Below are positions 53,330-61,920 of a stretch of DNA of 64,000 nt, one piece after another (positions within the stretch are counted from its first letter, which is position 1; every line of letters starts with the position of its first letter). Source of the stretch: GCA-002726655 sp046582185. Its GTDB lineage: Bacteria > Pseudomonadota > Gammaproteobacteria > Pseudomonadales > Azotimanducaceae. Both the position numbers and the translations under genes were made by a program. The notes under the pieces were generated by a model that searched no databases, was not told where the DNA came from, and saw nothing but the letters and a program-made list of their open reading frames with translations. The stretch covers positions 62,001 through 126,000 of the forward strand of contig JAYGEX010000007.1 of NCBI GenBank assembly GCA_046582185.1. The letters are read 5' to 3'.

Positions 53330-55072
53330 GTGTTGATGAAATCGTCAGTTATTCAGCTAGTGATCTGTATTACGTTTCTATCCACACTTTTGCAAGGTTA
53401 TGCATCCGCTGGTGATGAGGATGAAAATGCCGATATTGATCTGATTCTGTCCAGGGGTCAGGTTAAGACACCATCAGGGTGGGAAGAATCCATCGCCATA
53501 ACTGATGGGATTATTGTTGCCGTCGGTGGTAACAAGCGTATTGAAGCCATGGCCGGCGCTCGAACTGTAATGGTTAATCTTGATGGGGATACAGTACTGC
53601 CCGGGCTGCATGATTCTCATGTACACCCATTGTTTGCGGGCCTGGAACAATTTCAATGTGGTTTTAAGTCGGGAGCGTCGCCTGAGGTAATCGCCGGTGC
53701 CGTCAGATTATGTGCGAAGACTAAACAACCCGGTGAATGGTTGCTCGGTGGAAATTGGGTCGCCGCTGTCTTTGAGCCAGGCCAACAAAATCGCGAATTT
53801 TTGGATGCGATCACCAGCAAGGTGCCTGTGCTTCTTAATGATGAAGCGCATCATAGCGTCTGGGTGAATTCGTTAGCACTTGAACTTGCTGGCATCACCC
53901 TTGATACACCTGATCCAGAGGGTGGAATCATCGAGCGTGATGCACTTGGCCAGGCCACAGGGCTCTTGCGCGAAAGTGCGGTTGGACTCGTGACGAAGAT
54001 GATTCCCAGGCCATCAATGGAAAGCCGGCGCAATGCACTGATGCTATCCACCCATCAGATGCTTTCCTATGGCATTACATCATTCACCGTTGCCAGTGTC
54101 CGCTTGCAGGATATTGGTCCCCTATCATCTCTTTCCAGGGAAGGTTTGGTTAAGCAAAGAATCAGGGGTTGTATTGTTTGGGTTCCTTCACCTCAAGATG
54201 TTAAGCAGATGGCAGAATCACTCATTGCGAAAAGAGCCGCGTACACCACTGATCGCTTTTCACCTGATTGCATTAAACTCTTCCTGGATGGCGTGCCGAC
54301 GGAAAGCCATACCGCATCTATGCTCGAACCTTACATTGATGAAGATAACAATCACGCAAAACACGCAAGCGATAAAGGGTTTCTGTTGATTGCTCAGGAT
54401 GAACTCAATCTGGCGGTCAGCCGGTTTGATCGGCTGGGTTTACATGTCAAGTTTCATGCTGCCGGGGATGGTGCGGTAAGGGCGGCAATCGAAGCAGTGT
54501 CCAGGGCCCGGGCGCTAAATGGCTCGGGCGGGCCGTTCCATCACGTTGGTCATAGCACCTTTGTTAATCCGGCAGATATCATTCGTGCTAAAGAAGTCAA
54601 TCTTGCCTGGGAGTTTTCGCCCTACATCTGGTACCCAACCCCCATAGCATCGATTGACATCTTTGCGGCCGTTGGTGCGGAGCGAATGGAAAGATGGGTT
54701 CCCATCAGGGATGCTGTGGCATCGGGCGCGCTGGTTGTTGCAGGGTCCGACTGGTCTGTTGTTCCATCGGTTAATCCCTGGTTAGCGATAGAGACAATGG
54801 TTACCCGACAGAAACCGGGTGGTAGCAAACAGACGCTAGGTGAAGGACAAAGTATAAGCCTGACTGAGGCATTCGATATCATGACGGTTAATGGCGCGCG
54901 ATTGATGGGCCACAGGGATAAAGTTGGCTCTATTGAAGTGGGCATGCATGCGGACATCATCGTTACCAGGCAGAATCCGTTTAGGATTCCGATCACCGAC
55001 GTGCATGCAACCACAGTGAAAATGACGTTTATTGATGGTGAAAAGGTATTCGATATTGCCGATTCAGATTAG
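53330..55072 (+). CDS. Exported amidohydrolase (YtcJ/Amidohydro_3 type)
   Basis: A 580-residue TIM-barrel metal-dependent hydrolase with a signal peptide (MKSSVIQLVICITFLSTLLQ-like, cleavage about residue 27), so likely periplasmic. The metal motif LHDSHVHPLFAG (about 94-105) supplies HxH. Later ligands are in KFHAAGDGAVR (about 379-389) and HHVGHSTF (about 403-410), and the catalytic Asp is in VVAGSDWSVV. It belongs to the broad amidohydrolase-3 group, whose substrates are mostly undefined (amides, imides). It lies 47 bp downstream of Dcp, same strand. Confidence 0.85.
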   Translation: MLMKSSVIQLVICITFLSTLLQGYASAGDEDENADIDLILSRGQVKTPSGWEESIAITDGIIVAVGGNKRIEAMAGARTVMVNLDGDTVLPGLHDSHVHPLFAGLEQFQCGFKSGASPEVIAGAVRLCAKTKQPGEWLLGGNWVAAVFEPGQQNREFLDAITSKVPVLLNDEAHHSVWVNSLALELAGITLDTPDPEGGIIERDALGQATGLLRESAVGLVTKMIPRPSMESRRNALMLSTHQMLSYGITSFTVASVRLQDIGPLSSLSREGLVKQRIRGCIVWVPSPQDVKQMAESLIAKRAAYTTDRFSPDCIKLFLDGVPTESHTASMLEPYIDEDNNHAKHASDKGFLLIAQDELNLAVSRFDRLGLHVKFHAAGDGAVRAAIEAVSRARALNGSGGPFHHVGHSTFVNPADIIRAKEVNLAWEFSPYIWYPTPIASIDIFAAVGAERMERWVPIRDAVASGALVVAGSDWSVVPSVNPWLAIETMVTRQKPGGSKQTLGEGQSISLTEAFDIMTVNGARLMGHRDKVGSIEVGMHADIIVTRQNPFRIPITDVHATTVKMTFIDGEKVFDIADSD

Positions 55073-55084
55073 TTGCTATTGGAC

Positions 55085-55738
55085 TTAAGTACGCGGCTTG
55101 AGCCCGTTCTTTTTTAGTAACCAGACAAGATCCTCGATACGGTCTCGTCCAAAGAAGATTTCACTATTAAAAACGAAGAGAGGTGCGCCCCAGTGTCCTG
55201 CTGCAAGTTGTGCCGCTCTATTGGCATGGATTGCAACTTCCAGGCGTTCAGTTTCGTTATTAACAACTTCTTCAAGTTCACTAAGCACCAACTCCTTTTT
55301 GACCAGTGCGTCGGATAACTGAGTGCCAGTGTGCCATCCATCAACTTCCGGACTGAAAAGTAGCGCACTAGCTGCTATCACGTAGTCAAGCCCTTGTCCC
55401 CTTTCCGCTGCTACTTGAGCCAAGCAAGTCAGGCGCCGTATATAGGGTTGATCTTTAGAAACTTTTCGCGTTTTCATGTCCTGAACAATCGGATCCGGCC
55501 GTGGCCAATGAAATGGAATACTTAATCGCTCAGCGATGCGCGCAGTGTCTTTTAGAAGATACGGTGGCCAGAGTGGGTTTACCTTCTCAAAGAAAGTCGA
55601 GTCGCTGACTGCTAGCGGAAAAACAGGTTTAAGATGAATTTCTATATCATATTCTTTCACCAGGCGCTCCAACTGCGGGGTGGATAGATAACAGTACGGT
55701 GATCGCATCGTATAGTACAAATCAACATTTAGAGTCAT
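55085..55738 (-). CDS. DsbA-fold 2-hydroxychromene-2-carboxylate isomerase-like protein
   Basis: A 217-residue protein with the thioredoxin-like DsbA/HCCA-isomerase fold. The active-site region is YTMRSPYCYLSTPQLERL, where the Ser at position 13 corresponds to the catalytic serine of HCCA isomerase/kappa GST instead of a CXXC pair. The C-terminal NSEIFFGRDRIEDLVWLL matches the conserved end of this family. HCCA isomerase works in naphthalene catabolism with glutathione as cofactor; the family is broader, so the substrate is uncertain. It is convergent with the amidohydrolase gene, 12 bp apart. Confidence 0.82.
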   Translation of the reverse strand: MTLNVDLYYTMRSPYCYLSTPQLERLVKEYDIEIHLKPVFPLAVSDSTFFEKVNPLWPPYLLKDTARIAERLSIPFHWPRPDPIVQDMKTRKVSKDQPYIRRLTCLAQVAAERGQGLDYVIAASALLFSPEVDGWHTGTQLSDALVKKELVLSELEEVVNNETERLEVAIHANRAAQLAAGHWGAPLFVFNSEIFFGRDRIEDLVWLLKKNGLKPRT

Positions 55739-55903
55739 TGGTCACGTCCTGATTCGGTTTTTTAGGTATACCTGATTTTCACCCAACACTACCCTAAACT
55801 TTGCTCATTCAAAAGGGTCAACGTGCTTTCATTGCAGTTGGATGTCAGTCTGACGATCCTGATAAAGTCTACTCCAACGTTTTTGTTAGTCTGGGAGTGA
55901 GCG

Positions 55904-56062
55904 ATGCTTGAGGTTCTAGCGAATCTTGCTGAGATTCTGGCTGGTTTGGCGATTGTTTTTTCAGTGGTAAGACTTTGGCCTGCACTTGGGAAGCACGCAG
56001 ATATCGGACGTCGTAAGCGAATCAAGAATCTCAGTGATCTGGAGCCAATCCGGGAAGGTTAG
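55904..56062 (+). CDS. Small hypothetical membrane protein
   Basis: A 52-residue frame with ATG 7 bp after GGGAG. It has one hydrophobic segment (LAEILAGLAIVFSVVRLW) followed by a basic tail (GRRKRIKNLSDL). It looks like a short single-pass membrane protein. It ends 2 bp before the GspE-type remnant; I do not recognise a family. Confidence 0.4.
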   Translation: MLEVLANLAEILAGLAIVFSVVRLWPALGKHADIGRRKRIKNLSDLEPIREG

Positions 56063-56064
56063 GA

Positions 56065-56360
56065 ATGTCCCTCAACATACGTCTCCTCGATTCGCAGACT
56101 TCGGCCATGCGTTTTAATGAGCTTGGTTATGATGATTGGCTTCTCGAACAATTGATACAAGTGCTTGAGGGTCGAGATAAAGATGGGGTCGAAAAAATTT
56201 TGCAGGGTTTGATTGTCTTCAATGGATCAACGGGATCAGGCAAGACAGCGTCGCTCTATAGTTCGCTGCGACATTTGATGTCTTGTAACATCGAACTGGT
56301 CTCTATTGAAGATCCTGTTGAGATCGATATTCCTGGTTTGCGCCAGATGGAAGTAGTTAT
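56065..56360 (+). pseudogene. GspE/PilB-type secretion ATPase fragment
   Basis: The frame encodes about 98 residues from the core of a type II secretion/type IV pilus ATPase: NIRLLDSQTSAMRFNELGYD, a Walker A motif NGSTGSGKTASLYSSLRHL and SIEDPVEIDIPGLRQMEV (Asp box/His-box region). The N1/N2 domains before and the Walker B half after are missing, and after about 56360 the frame is antisense to a MocA-type gene. It is a dead remnant of a roughly 500-residue protein. Confidence 0.7.
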
Positions 56361-56383
56361 CGAAATAGGCGTTGAATCAAGGC

Positions 56384-57469
56384 CTACGAGTCATCGGCTA
56401 CTCGTTGCGCCTGAAGGCAAATTTCTGCCGCCTTAAACGTATGAGTTTGTGTCATGGCAAGTTCCGTTCTATTTAAACAGTCCAGGACGAATGCCGGGAA
56501 ATAGGGGAAGCCGATTTTTCCAGTTACATTATGTTTTTCTTCACCATCGTTGGTGACGATATACACATTGTTCTCCTGTAGTTCCTGTGCCGCCAGGTCG
56601 ATGTACTTTCGACATTCGATAAAGCCTTTTGTGCCTAAAATTGTCGTGCGTCCATCGCCCCAGTTTCGAAGGCCATCGGGGGTGAACCAATCCATTCTGA
56701 AATACCCGGAGGCTGGGCACTTACCAGATAGAGAATCACCGACCAAAGAAAACTCACCAAAGTCTTCCAGTTCAGGTACATCTGAATTCGCGAAGTTAGC
56801 CACGCGCGCCATTGATACCGACGCATCTGTTGCGCCAGTATAGGTGAGGAATTGCTCTGCCTGATGACTGCCAATATCACAGAGGATGCCGCCATATTCT
56901 TCTTTGCGGAAGAACCAGTCAGGGCGGTGAGGCTTTGACAATCGGTGAGGACCGAGGCCAATGACTTGTATTACGTCACCAATGACATACTCGCGAACAA
57001 GTTCTGCTGCAAACTCAGCCGATTCGTTTTGCAAGCGTTCGCTATAACAAACGCTATATTTTTTGCCGGTATCCAGTACTACCTGTTTAGCTCTTTCGAG
57101 TTGTTTCAAGGTAGTGAATGGAGTCTTATCGGTAAAATAGTCCTTGCCGTGTAACATCACCTGCACACCCAGGGGGCCGCGTAAATTCGGGATAGCCGCT
57201 GCCACAACAAGCGATATCTTTGGGTTCTGCAGAATTTCATCCAGCGACTTTACAGCGATAACATTTGGGTGCGACTTTTTTAACATCGCTACTTTTTTGG
57301 TATCGGGTTCAAACACATGTGTGCAAGTTGCACCGGCCTGTGCTAGATTTTCGGCCATGCCATAGATATGGCCATGATCCATGTGAACCACCGCAAAGCA
57401 AAGATCGAAAGGTTTGCAAACAGGGTCGAGTGTTCTTGCAACCGGTGCGTAATTCATTCCTTGAGACAT
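56384..57469 (-). CDS. Gfo/Idh/MocA-family oxidoreductase
   Basis: A 361-residue protein with the Gfo/Idh/MocA layout: N-terminal Rossmann NAD(P) domain (about 15-135) and C-terminal substrate domain. The usual EKP substrate motif is replaced by DKTPFTTLKQL near residue 135, and the glycine-rich loop is atypical (VVHMDHGHIYGM), so this member may be catalytically divergent. IGSHQAEQFLTYTG near residue 213 has the expected His region. It is the last gene of the hexuronate operon, 13 bp after another family member. Confidence 0.75.
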   Translation of the reverse strand: MSQGMNYAPVARTLDPVCKPFDLCFAVVHMDHGHIYGMAENLAQAGATCTHVFEPDTKKVAMLKKSHPNVIAVKSLDEILQNPKISLVVAAAIPNLRGPLGVQVMLHGKDYFTDKTPFTTLKQLERAKQVVLDTGKKYSVCYSERLQNESAEFAAELVREYVIGDVIQVIGLGPHRLSKPHRPDWFFRKEEYGGILCDIGSHQAEQFLTYTGATDASVSMARVANFANSDVPELEDFGEFSLVGDSLSGKCPASGYFRMDWFTPDGLRNWGDGRTTILGTKGFIECRKYIDLAAQELQENNVYIVTNDGEEKHNVTGKIGFPYFPAFVLDCLNRTELAMTQTHTFKAAEICLQAQRVADDS

Positions 57470-57482
57470 TAGATGTTTCCCC

Positions 57483-58637
57483 CTAGAACGAAGAACTCAT
57501 GTCTTCAACGACATGAGCCTCAACTGTTTTGGCGAAGCGTGAATTGTCCACCAGCTTTTTGAGTCTTGTTGCATAAGAACGTGCGCTGATTGGCAGTGTG
57601 ACTGTCTTGTTTTGCCAGGTAGATAGCAACATGGCATTACAGAGCTCCACGGACTGCAAACCTTCGGCGGCAGGCGCGATCAGAGGTTCACCCTTCAATA
57701 TGGCAGCGGCGAAGTTTTGCAGGACTTCTATATGTTGTCCGCCCTGACCGGAGATTGCGATTTGTTCTTTTCTTGTGCCAGGCTTTTGGAACCCTGGATT
57801 CTCATTGATGGCATCGGTAACGGATTTGTCATTCCAGGTAATGGTAAAGAACTCATCTTGCGTATCGTAAATCAGGAGGCTGTTGTCAGTGGCAATTTCA
57901 AGTCGGTTAGTGCCTGGAGCCTCGCCCGTTGTGGTTGTGAAGACGCCTGTTGCACCGTTTTCATATTCCAAAAATGCGGTGACATTGTCTTCTACCTCAA
58001 TGTCGTGGTGCTTTCCAAACTGGCAAAAAGCGCGTACTGCAGTAGGAACGCCGAATAGCCATTGCATCAAGTCCAGTTGATGTGGGCATTGGTTTAAGAG
58101 CACGCCACCACCTTCGCCGCCCCAGGTCGCGCGCCAGCCGCCACTGTTGTAATAGGCCTGGCTGCGGAACCAGTCGGTGATGGTCCATTGTACCCGGCGC
58201 AGATCACCCAACTTTCCTGAATGAAGCAACTCTCTGATTGCCTGATAGGCCGGGTTTGTTCGTTGGTTAAACATCGCAGCGAAGACCTGATTCTCATCTT
58301 TATGCGCGGCGATCAGTTTGATGGCATCTGCCTTGTGTACTGAGAGAGGTTTCTCTACCATCACATGCAGGCCCTTCCTAAGTGCTGTGATACCGATGGT
58401 CGTATGGTCGTAGTGCGGCGTTGCGATAAGGACTGCGTCGCAGATACCGGAATCAATCAGCGCTTTGGCATTTGTAAAGCCCGGTACCGGATAACGGCCC
58501 TTCATTTTGGCGAGGCGTTCTGGTTCAATATCGCATATCGCTGCCAACGTGATGTTGTCAAAATCTTTCAAAGACCTGCAATGCAGGGAACCCATATTGC
58601 CGAGGCCGATGATGCCGAGCTGTACTTTTTTGCTCAT
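57483..58637 (-). CDS. Gfo/Idh/MocA-family dehydrogenase
   Basis: A 384-residue NAD(P)-dependent sugar dehydrogenase. The dinucleotide motif is GIIGLGNMGSLHCRSL (about 8-23), the family lysine lies in MVEKPLSVHKADA (about 93-105), and the substrate-domain motif GGVLLNQCPHQLDLM (about 178-192) holds the catalytic Asp/His pair. The EKP motif is intact, unlike the downstream paralogue. It lies 1 bp from the isomerase gene and is therefore a member of the same transcription unit. It likely oxidises or reduces a keto-sugar or a uronate derivative. Confidence 0.85.
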   Translation of the reverse strand: MSKKVQLGIIGLGNMGSLHCRSLKDFDNITLAAICDIEPERLAKMKGRYPVPGFTNAKALIDSGICDAVLIATPHYDHTTIGITALRKGLHVMVEKPLSVHKADAIKLIAAHKDENQVFAAMFNQRTNPAYQAIRELLHSGKLGDLRRVQWTITDWFRSQAYYNSGGWRATWGGEGGGVLLNQCPHQLDLMQWLFGVPTAVRAFCQFGKHHDIEVEDNVTAFLEYENGATGVFTTTTGEAPGTNRLEIATDNSLLIYDTQDEFFTITWNDKSVTDAINENPGFQKPGTRKEQIAISGQGGQHIEVLQNFAAAILKGEPLIAPAAEGLQSVELCNAMLLSTWQNKTVTLPISARSYATRLKKLVDNSRFAKTVEAHVVEDMSSSF

Positions 58638-58638
58638 C

Positions 58639-59412
58639 TTACTTAAGTCCGTATTCTTGATTTAGAAAGTCATAGCTGCGCTTCAGGCATGCGAACTCAT
58701 CCTCGCCATAACAGTTATCCTGTTCAATGAAATAATATTCTATTGGATGTCGCGCTGCTGCTTCCAGAATCACAGGCCAGTTCATATTGCCATCACCTAT
58801 AGGTGCAAAGTTCCGCCTGTAATCTGCATTGACCTTGAAGTCTTTGAGGTGGAGCAGGGGCATGCGATCGCCGCATTTATCTACCCATATTGCAGGATCG
58901 CCGCCGCCAGCAACAACCCAGTGGGTGTCCAGTTCCATCTTCAGCACTTCTGCAGGCGCCTGATCCAAAAGATGTTGCAGCCAGGGCTTGCCATCAAAGT
59001 GTAGGAATTCGTGATTATGGTTATGGTAGGAGAATGTCATATCAGCAGCGGTTAAGCCTTTCGATACCGGCTCCAGTTCCTTTAGAAATCGCTGCAGGCC
59101 TTCTATGCTCATATAGTCCGCCGGTGGAATCATGCCGATGGCGGTGTGCTTGCAGTCCCACAACTTGTGTTCATCGATAACGGCATCCAGGTCATTCTGG
59201 AATCGGCCCCAGCTTACATGGGTGCCGCCAATATCAAGGTCATGTTTCTGGCAAAGGAAGGCAACCTCCTCAGGGGCGATAGGGCCAAAAGCTGATACTT
59301 GAATGCTCTGATATCCAATTTCCCTGACCTTGGCGAGGCACGTATCCAGGTCGTTAGCGTTTTGCGTGTAAGCGCGCAGGGTGAACATCTGTACGCCGAG
59401 TTTGGGTTTCAA
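58639..59412 (-). CDS. Sugar phosphate isomerase/epimerase-like TIM-barrel protein
   Basis: A 257-residue xylose-isomerase-like protein. It begins LGVQMFTLRAYTQNAND and shows metal-site strings TFSYHNHNHEF (about 127-137), KMELDTHWVVAGGGD (about 155-169), LLHLKDF and YFIEQDNCYG near the end. Relatives often pair with Gfo/Idh/MocA dehydrogenases in 3-keto-glycoside cleavage. It sits between kdgK and two such dehydrogenases, so a function in breaking down an oxidised glycoside or uronate is plausible. Confidence 0.8.
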   Translation of the reverse strand: MKPKLGVQMFTLRAYTQNANDLDTCLAKVREIGYQSIQVSAFGPIAPEEVAFLCQKHDLDIGGTHVSWGRFQNDLDAVIDEHKLWDCKHTAIGMIPPADYMSIEGLQRFLKELEPVSKGLTAADMTFSYHNHNHEFLHFDGKPWLQHLLDQAPAEVLKMELDTHWVVAGGGDPAIWVDKCGDRMPLLHLKDFKVNADYRRNFAPIGDGNMNWPVILEAAARHPIEYYFIEQDNCYGEDEFACLKRSYDFLNQEYGLK

Positions 59413-59487
59413 GTAGTCTCTCCTTATTTGTTGTCCGTTCCCTGGAATTCAATTTTGCGGTAGTCGTATTTTACTAATCACAGCTTG

Positions 59488-60405
59488 CTAATTATGGGTC
59501 GCCAATATAGCCCCGTGATTCATGATAACGCGGCGCGCCAGGCAGTGTGCTTCGCCGATTGATAGCGCGAGGTCTTTGCCTTGCAGCCGGGCGGCCAGAT
59601 AAGCTGCGTTGAAGGCATCGCCTGCGCCGGTGGTATCAATTGGCCGGTCAACCGGGTCCGGCGTTACTTCTGTATTCTCTATATTGTTTTCTGCAAGAGT
59701 CGTGAGCGACCCATTTTTAATGACTACTTCCGCATCACTCGTGGCGCGCCATAATTTAAGGCCATCCTGTGGGTGCATCACATCCCAGATGGCCTGGTTA
59801 TCCTCATGGCTGGCAAGGATATAGGTTGAAATTGCGGATATTCGCTCATAATTTTCACGAGCCTCCTCGAGACTATTCCAGAGTCTAGGGCGATGATTTG
59901 GGTCAAAGGCGATTGGTGTATTGCTTTGCTTGAGCAAGTCAATCAGCTTTTGTCTGCCTTGGGTAGGCAGGATAGCAAGTGAAATACCTGAAACATAAAC
60001 AAGGTCAGCATTTGATAGTGCCGCTGCCAGCTGGGTTTCCCTATCACTATCCATCAAGGTTCTGGCTGCTGAATCATCACGCCAGTACTGGAAGATGCGC
60101 TCACCTTTTGCATCATTTTCGATTAGATAAAGCCCGATACTTTTCGTGGTGTGTTGAAATACCAGCGCCTGATCCAGGCCTTCTCTTGAAAAAGCAGCCA
60201 ACATTTTTTGTGAAATTGGGTCGTTACCAACCACGGTGGCGTAATGAATCAGATATTCCGGTGCCAGCAAGCGCGACATATAAACGGCGGTATTGTAGGT
60301 ATCACCGGCAAAGTTTAGGGCGTATTGATTATCTGGTTCCATTAACGGCGAGAGCTCTGCCATGCACTCACCGATGGAAACGATATGTTGGAGTGGCTTG
60401 CTCAT
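59488..60405 (-). CDS. kdgK: PfkB-family sugar kinase, probable 2-keto-3-deoxygluconate kinase
   Basis: A 305-residue ribokinase-fold kinase. The N-terminal GECMAELSPLMEP and GDTYNTAVYMSRLL (substrate-binding glycine/Asp) and the C-terminal DTTGAGDAFNAAYLAA (about 257-272) form the PfkB signatures, with the catalytic Asp in DAF. It would phosphorylate KDG to KDPG with ATP. It directly abuts uxuB with no gap (60405/60406), making a KDG kinase role in hexuronate breakdown the most economical reading. Length is close to E. coli KdgK. Confidence 0.85.
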   Translation of the reverse strand: MSKPLQHIVSIGECMAELSPLMEPDNQYALNFAGDTYNTAVYMSRLLAPEYLIHYATVVGNDPISQKMLAAFSREGLDQALVFQHTTKSIGLYLIENDAKGERIFQYWRDDSAARTLMDSDRETQLAAALSNADLVYVSGISLAILPTQGRQKLIDLLKQSNTPIAFDPNHRPRLWNSLEEARENYERISAISTYILASHEDNQAIWDVMHPQDGLKLWRATSDAEVVIKNGSLTTLAENNIENTEVTPDPVDRPIDTTGAGDAFNAAYLAARLQGKDLALSIGEAHCLARRVIMNHGAILATHN

Positions 60406-61905
60406 CTAATTGCGGTCATCGTTTTTTGCTGCAATATTCCGGATCGCGACTATTGGGCCTGCTGTCAGGATTTCGCGTACAGCCGTGGTAAGTGCAAGTG
60501 TAAATGGCGCTGACTCAGAAAGTGTCTTGCTAAAGATAGAATCGATTCCCAGTAGGCTTGATACCAGCGCGGCCGGTTCATCTCTGTGCGGCTTTGCTGC
60601 GGATTGTAGTACTTGAGCCATTGGGTCCTGGACATTGATCGCATTGTTATTTAAATCGAAGCCCGATACATAGATCATCCAGGCAGCGACGGCGAGCGCC
60701 AGGTGGTCTATAGGTTCATATTTAGCCAATCGCTCGGAGATAGTCCCCAAGAGTCGAATGGGTATCTTTTGCGATCCATCCATTGCGATTTGATAACAGC
60801 GGTGTTTCAGGTTCGCGTTTCTAAATCGTGACAGCAGTTGCTCTATATAGTCGTCTAAATCATATCCCGCAGGTACGTTTACTTCCGGGGCGATTTCATT
60901 TTTTAGGAGTTGGGTGACGTAATTATTGAGTGATGGCTCCGACATACATTCAGCGATGTATTCCTGCCCGCTGAGGTATCCCATGTACGCCATCGCCGAA
61001 TGGGCACCATTGAGTAATCGCAGCTTCATCTCCTCAAAAGCGCCAACGTCCTGGCTGAATACAACACCTACTTGCTCCCATGCAGGGCGAGAGTTAACAA
61101 AGTCGTCCTCAATTACCCATTGACAAAAGTCTTCGGTAAAGAGGCCGCCTTTATCCTGCAGTGATAACAGTTCTTGAAGATCGCGTTCATCTTCATTGCT
61201 TGGCGCAGGTACAATTCTGTCTACCATTGTGCAAGGAAAGCTCACATGAGTGTCGATCCAGCTGGCAAGATCCTCATCATAAGAGCGTGCGTAATCAAGG
61301 CATATGCGCTTTAGTTTTTTACCGTTCGCGGGCAGGTTGTCGCAGCTAAGGGGCGTGAAGGGTAAACGGTCTAGCCCACGGCGCAAATGCAATGCTTCTA
61401 CCAAGTACCCTATTGCGGTTTTGGGCGTTTGCGGATTTTTCAGGTCGTCAATGATGTCTGGCGCATCAAAGTCCAGCCCACCAGTGATAGCATCCAGATA
61501 ATAACCCTTCTCAGTGATCGTTAACGAAACTATTTTTGTATCAGGCGAGACTAGCTGGCTCATCAATTCTTTGCCGTCTTGTCGGGCGTAGATAATATTT
61601 TTAACAGCGCCAATAAGGCGTGTCTCTGTTTGCGGCGAGCGGTGGACATTCACTGTATATAGACAGTCCTGGGGCATCAGTGCTTCAAACATTGAAGGGC
61701 TGCGCAAGCTCGCCCCGGTAATCATCCAATCTCCGCCAATCTTGCGTAGCAGTTCATCTGTGTAGACTGCCTGGTGTGCTCTATGGAAAGCGCCGATACC
61801 CAGATGCACGATGCCGCTTTTTAGTTCGGCGCGATTGTAGGGAATGGCTTCAATCGATTCGTTGAGCAAATGTACAGTTGCTTGTGAGAGGCGCTTGGTT
61901 GTCAC
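60406..61905 (-). CDS. uxuB: Mannitol-dehydrogenase-family D-mannonate oxidoreductase (fructuronate reductase)
   Basis: A 499-residue long-chain dehydrogenase of the UxuB/mannitol dehydrogenase group. The NAD-binding region is GIVHLGIGAFHRAHQAVYTD (about 28-47). The catalytic lysine region is near 293-310 (MKLRLLNGAHSAMAYMGYL), the family's KxxxxNxxH motif. It would reduce D-fructuronate to D-mannonate. It is flanked by uxaC (15 bp upstream) and kdgK (abutting), so it fits step two of glucuronate degradation. The mannonate dehydratase (UxuA) needed between it and KdgK is not in the window. Confidence 0.87.
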   Translation of the reverse strand: MTTKRLSQATVHLLNESIEAIPYNRAELKSGIVHLGIGAFHRAHQAVYTDELLRKIGGDWMITGASLRSPSMFEALMPQDCLYTVNVHRSPQTETRLIGAVKNIIYARQDGKELMSQLVSPDTKIVSLTITEKGYYLDAITGGLDFDAPDIIDDLKNPQTPKTAIGYLVEALHLRRGLDRLPFTPLSCDNLPANGKKLKRICLDYARSYDEDLASWIDTHVSFPCTMVDRIVPAPSNEDERDLQELLSLQDKGGLFTEDFCQWVIEDDFVNSRPAWEQVGVVFSQDVGAFEEMKLRLLNGAHSAMAYMGYLSGQEYIAECMSEPSLNNYVTQLLKNEIAPEVNVPAGYDLDDYIEQLLSRFRNANLKHRCYQIAMDGSQKIPIRLLGTISERLAKYEPIDHLALAVAAWMIYVSGFDLNNNAINVQDPMAQVLQSAAKPHRDEPAALVSSLLGIDSIFSKTLSESAPFTLALTTAVREILTAGPIVAIRNIAAKNDDRN

Positions 61906-61920
61906 TTTATTCCCGGCTGC

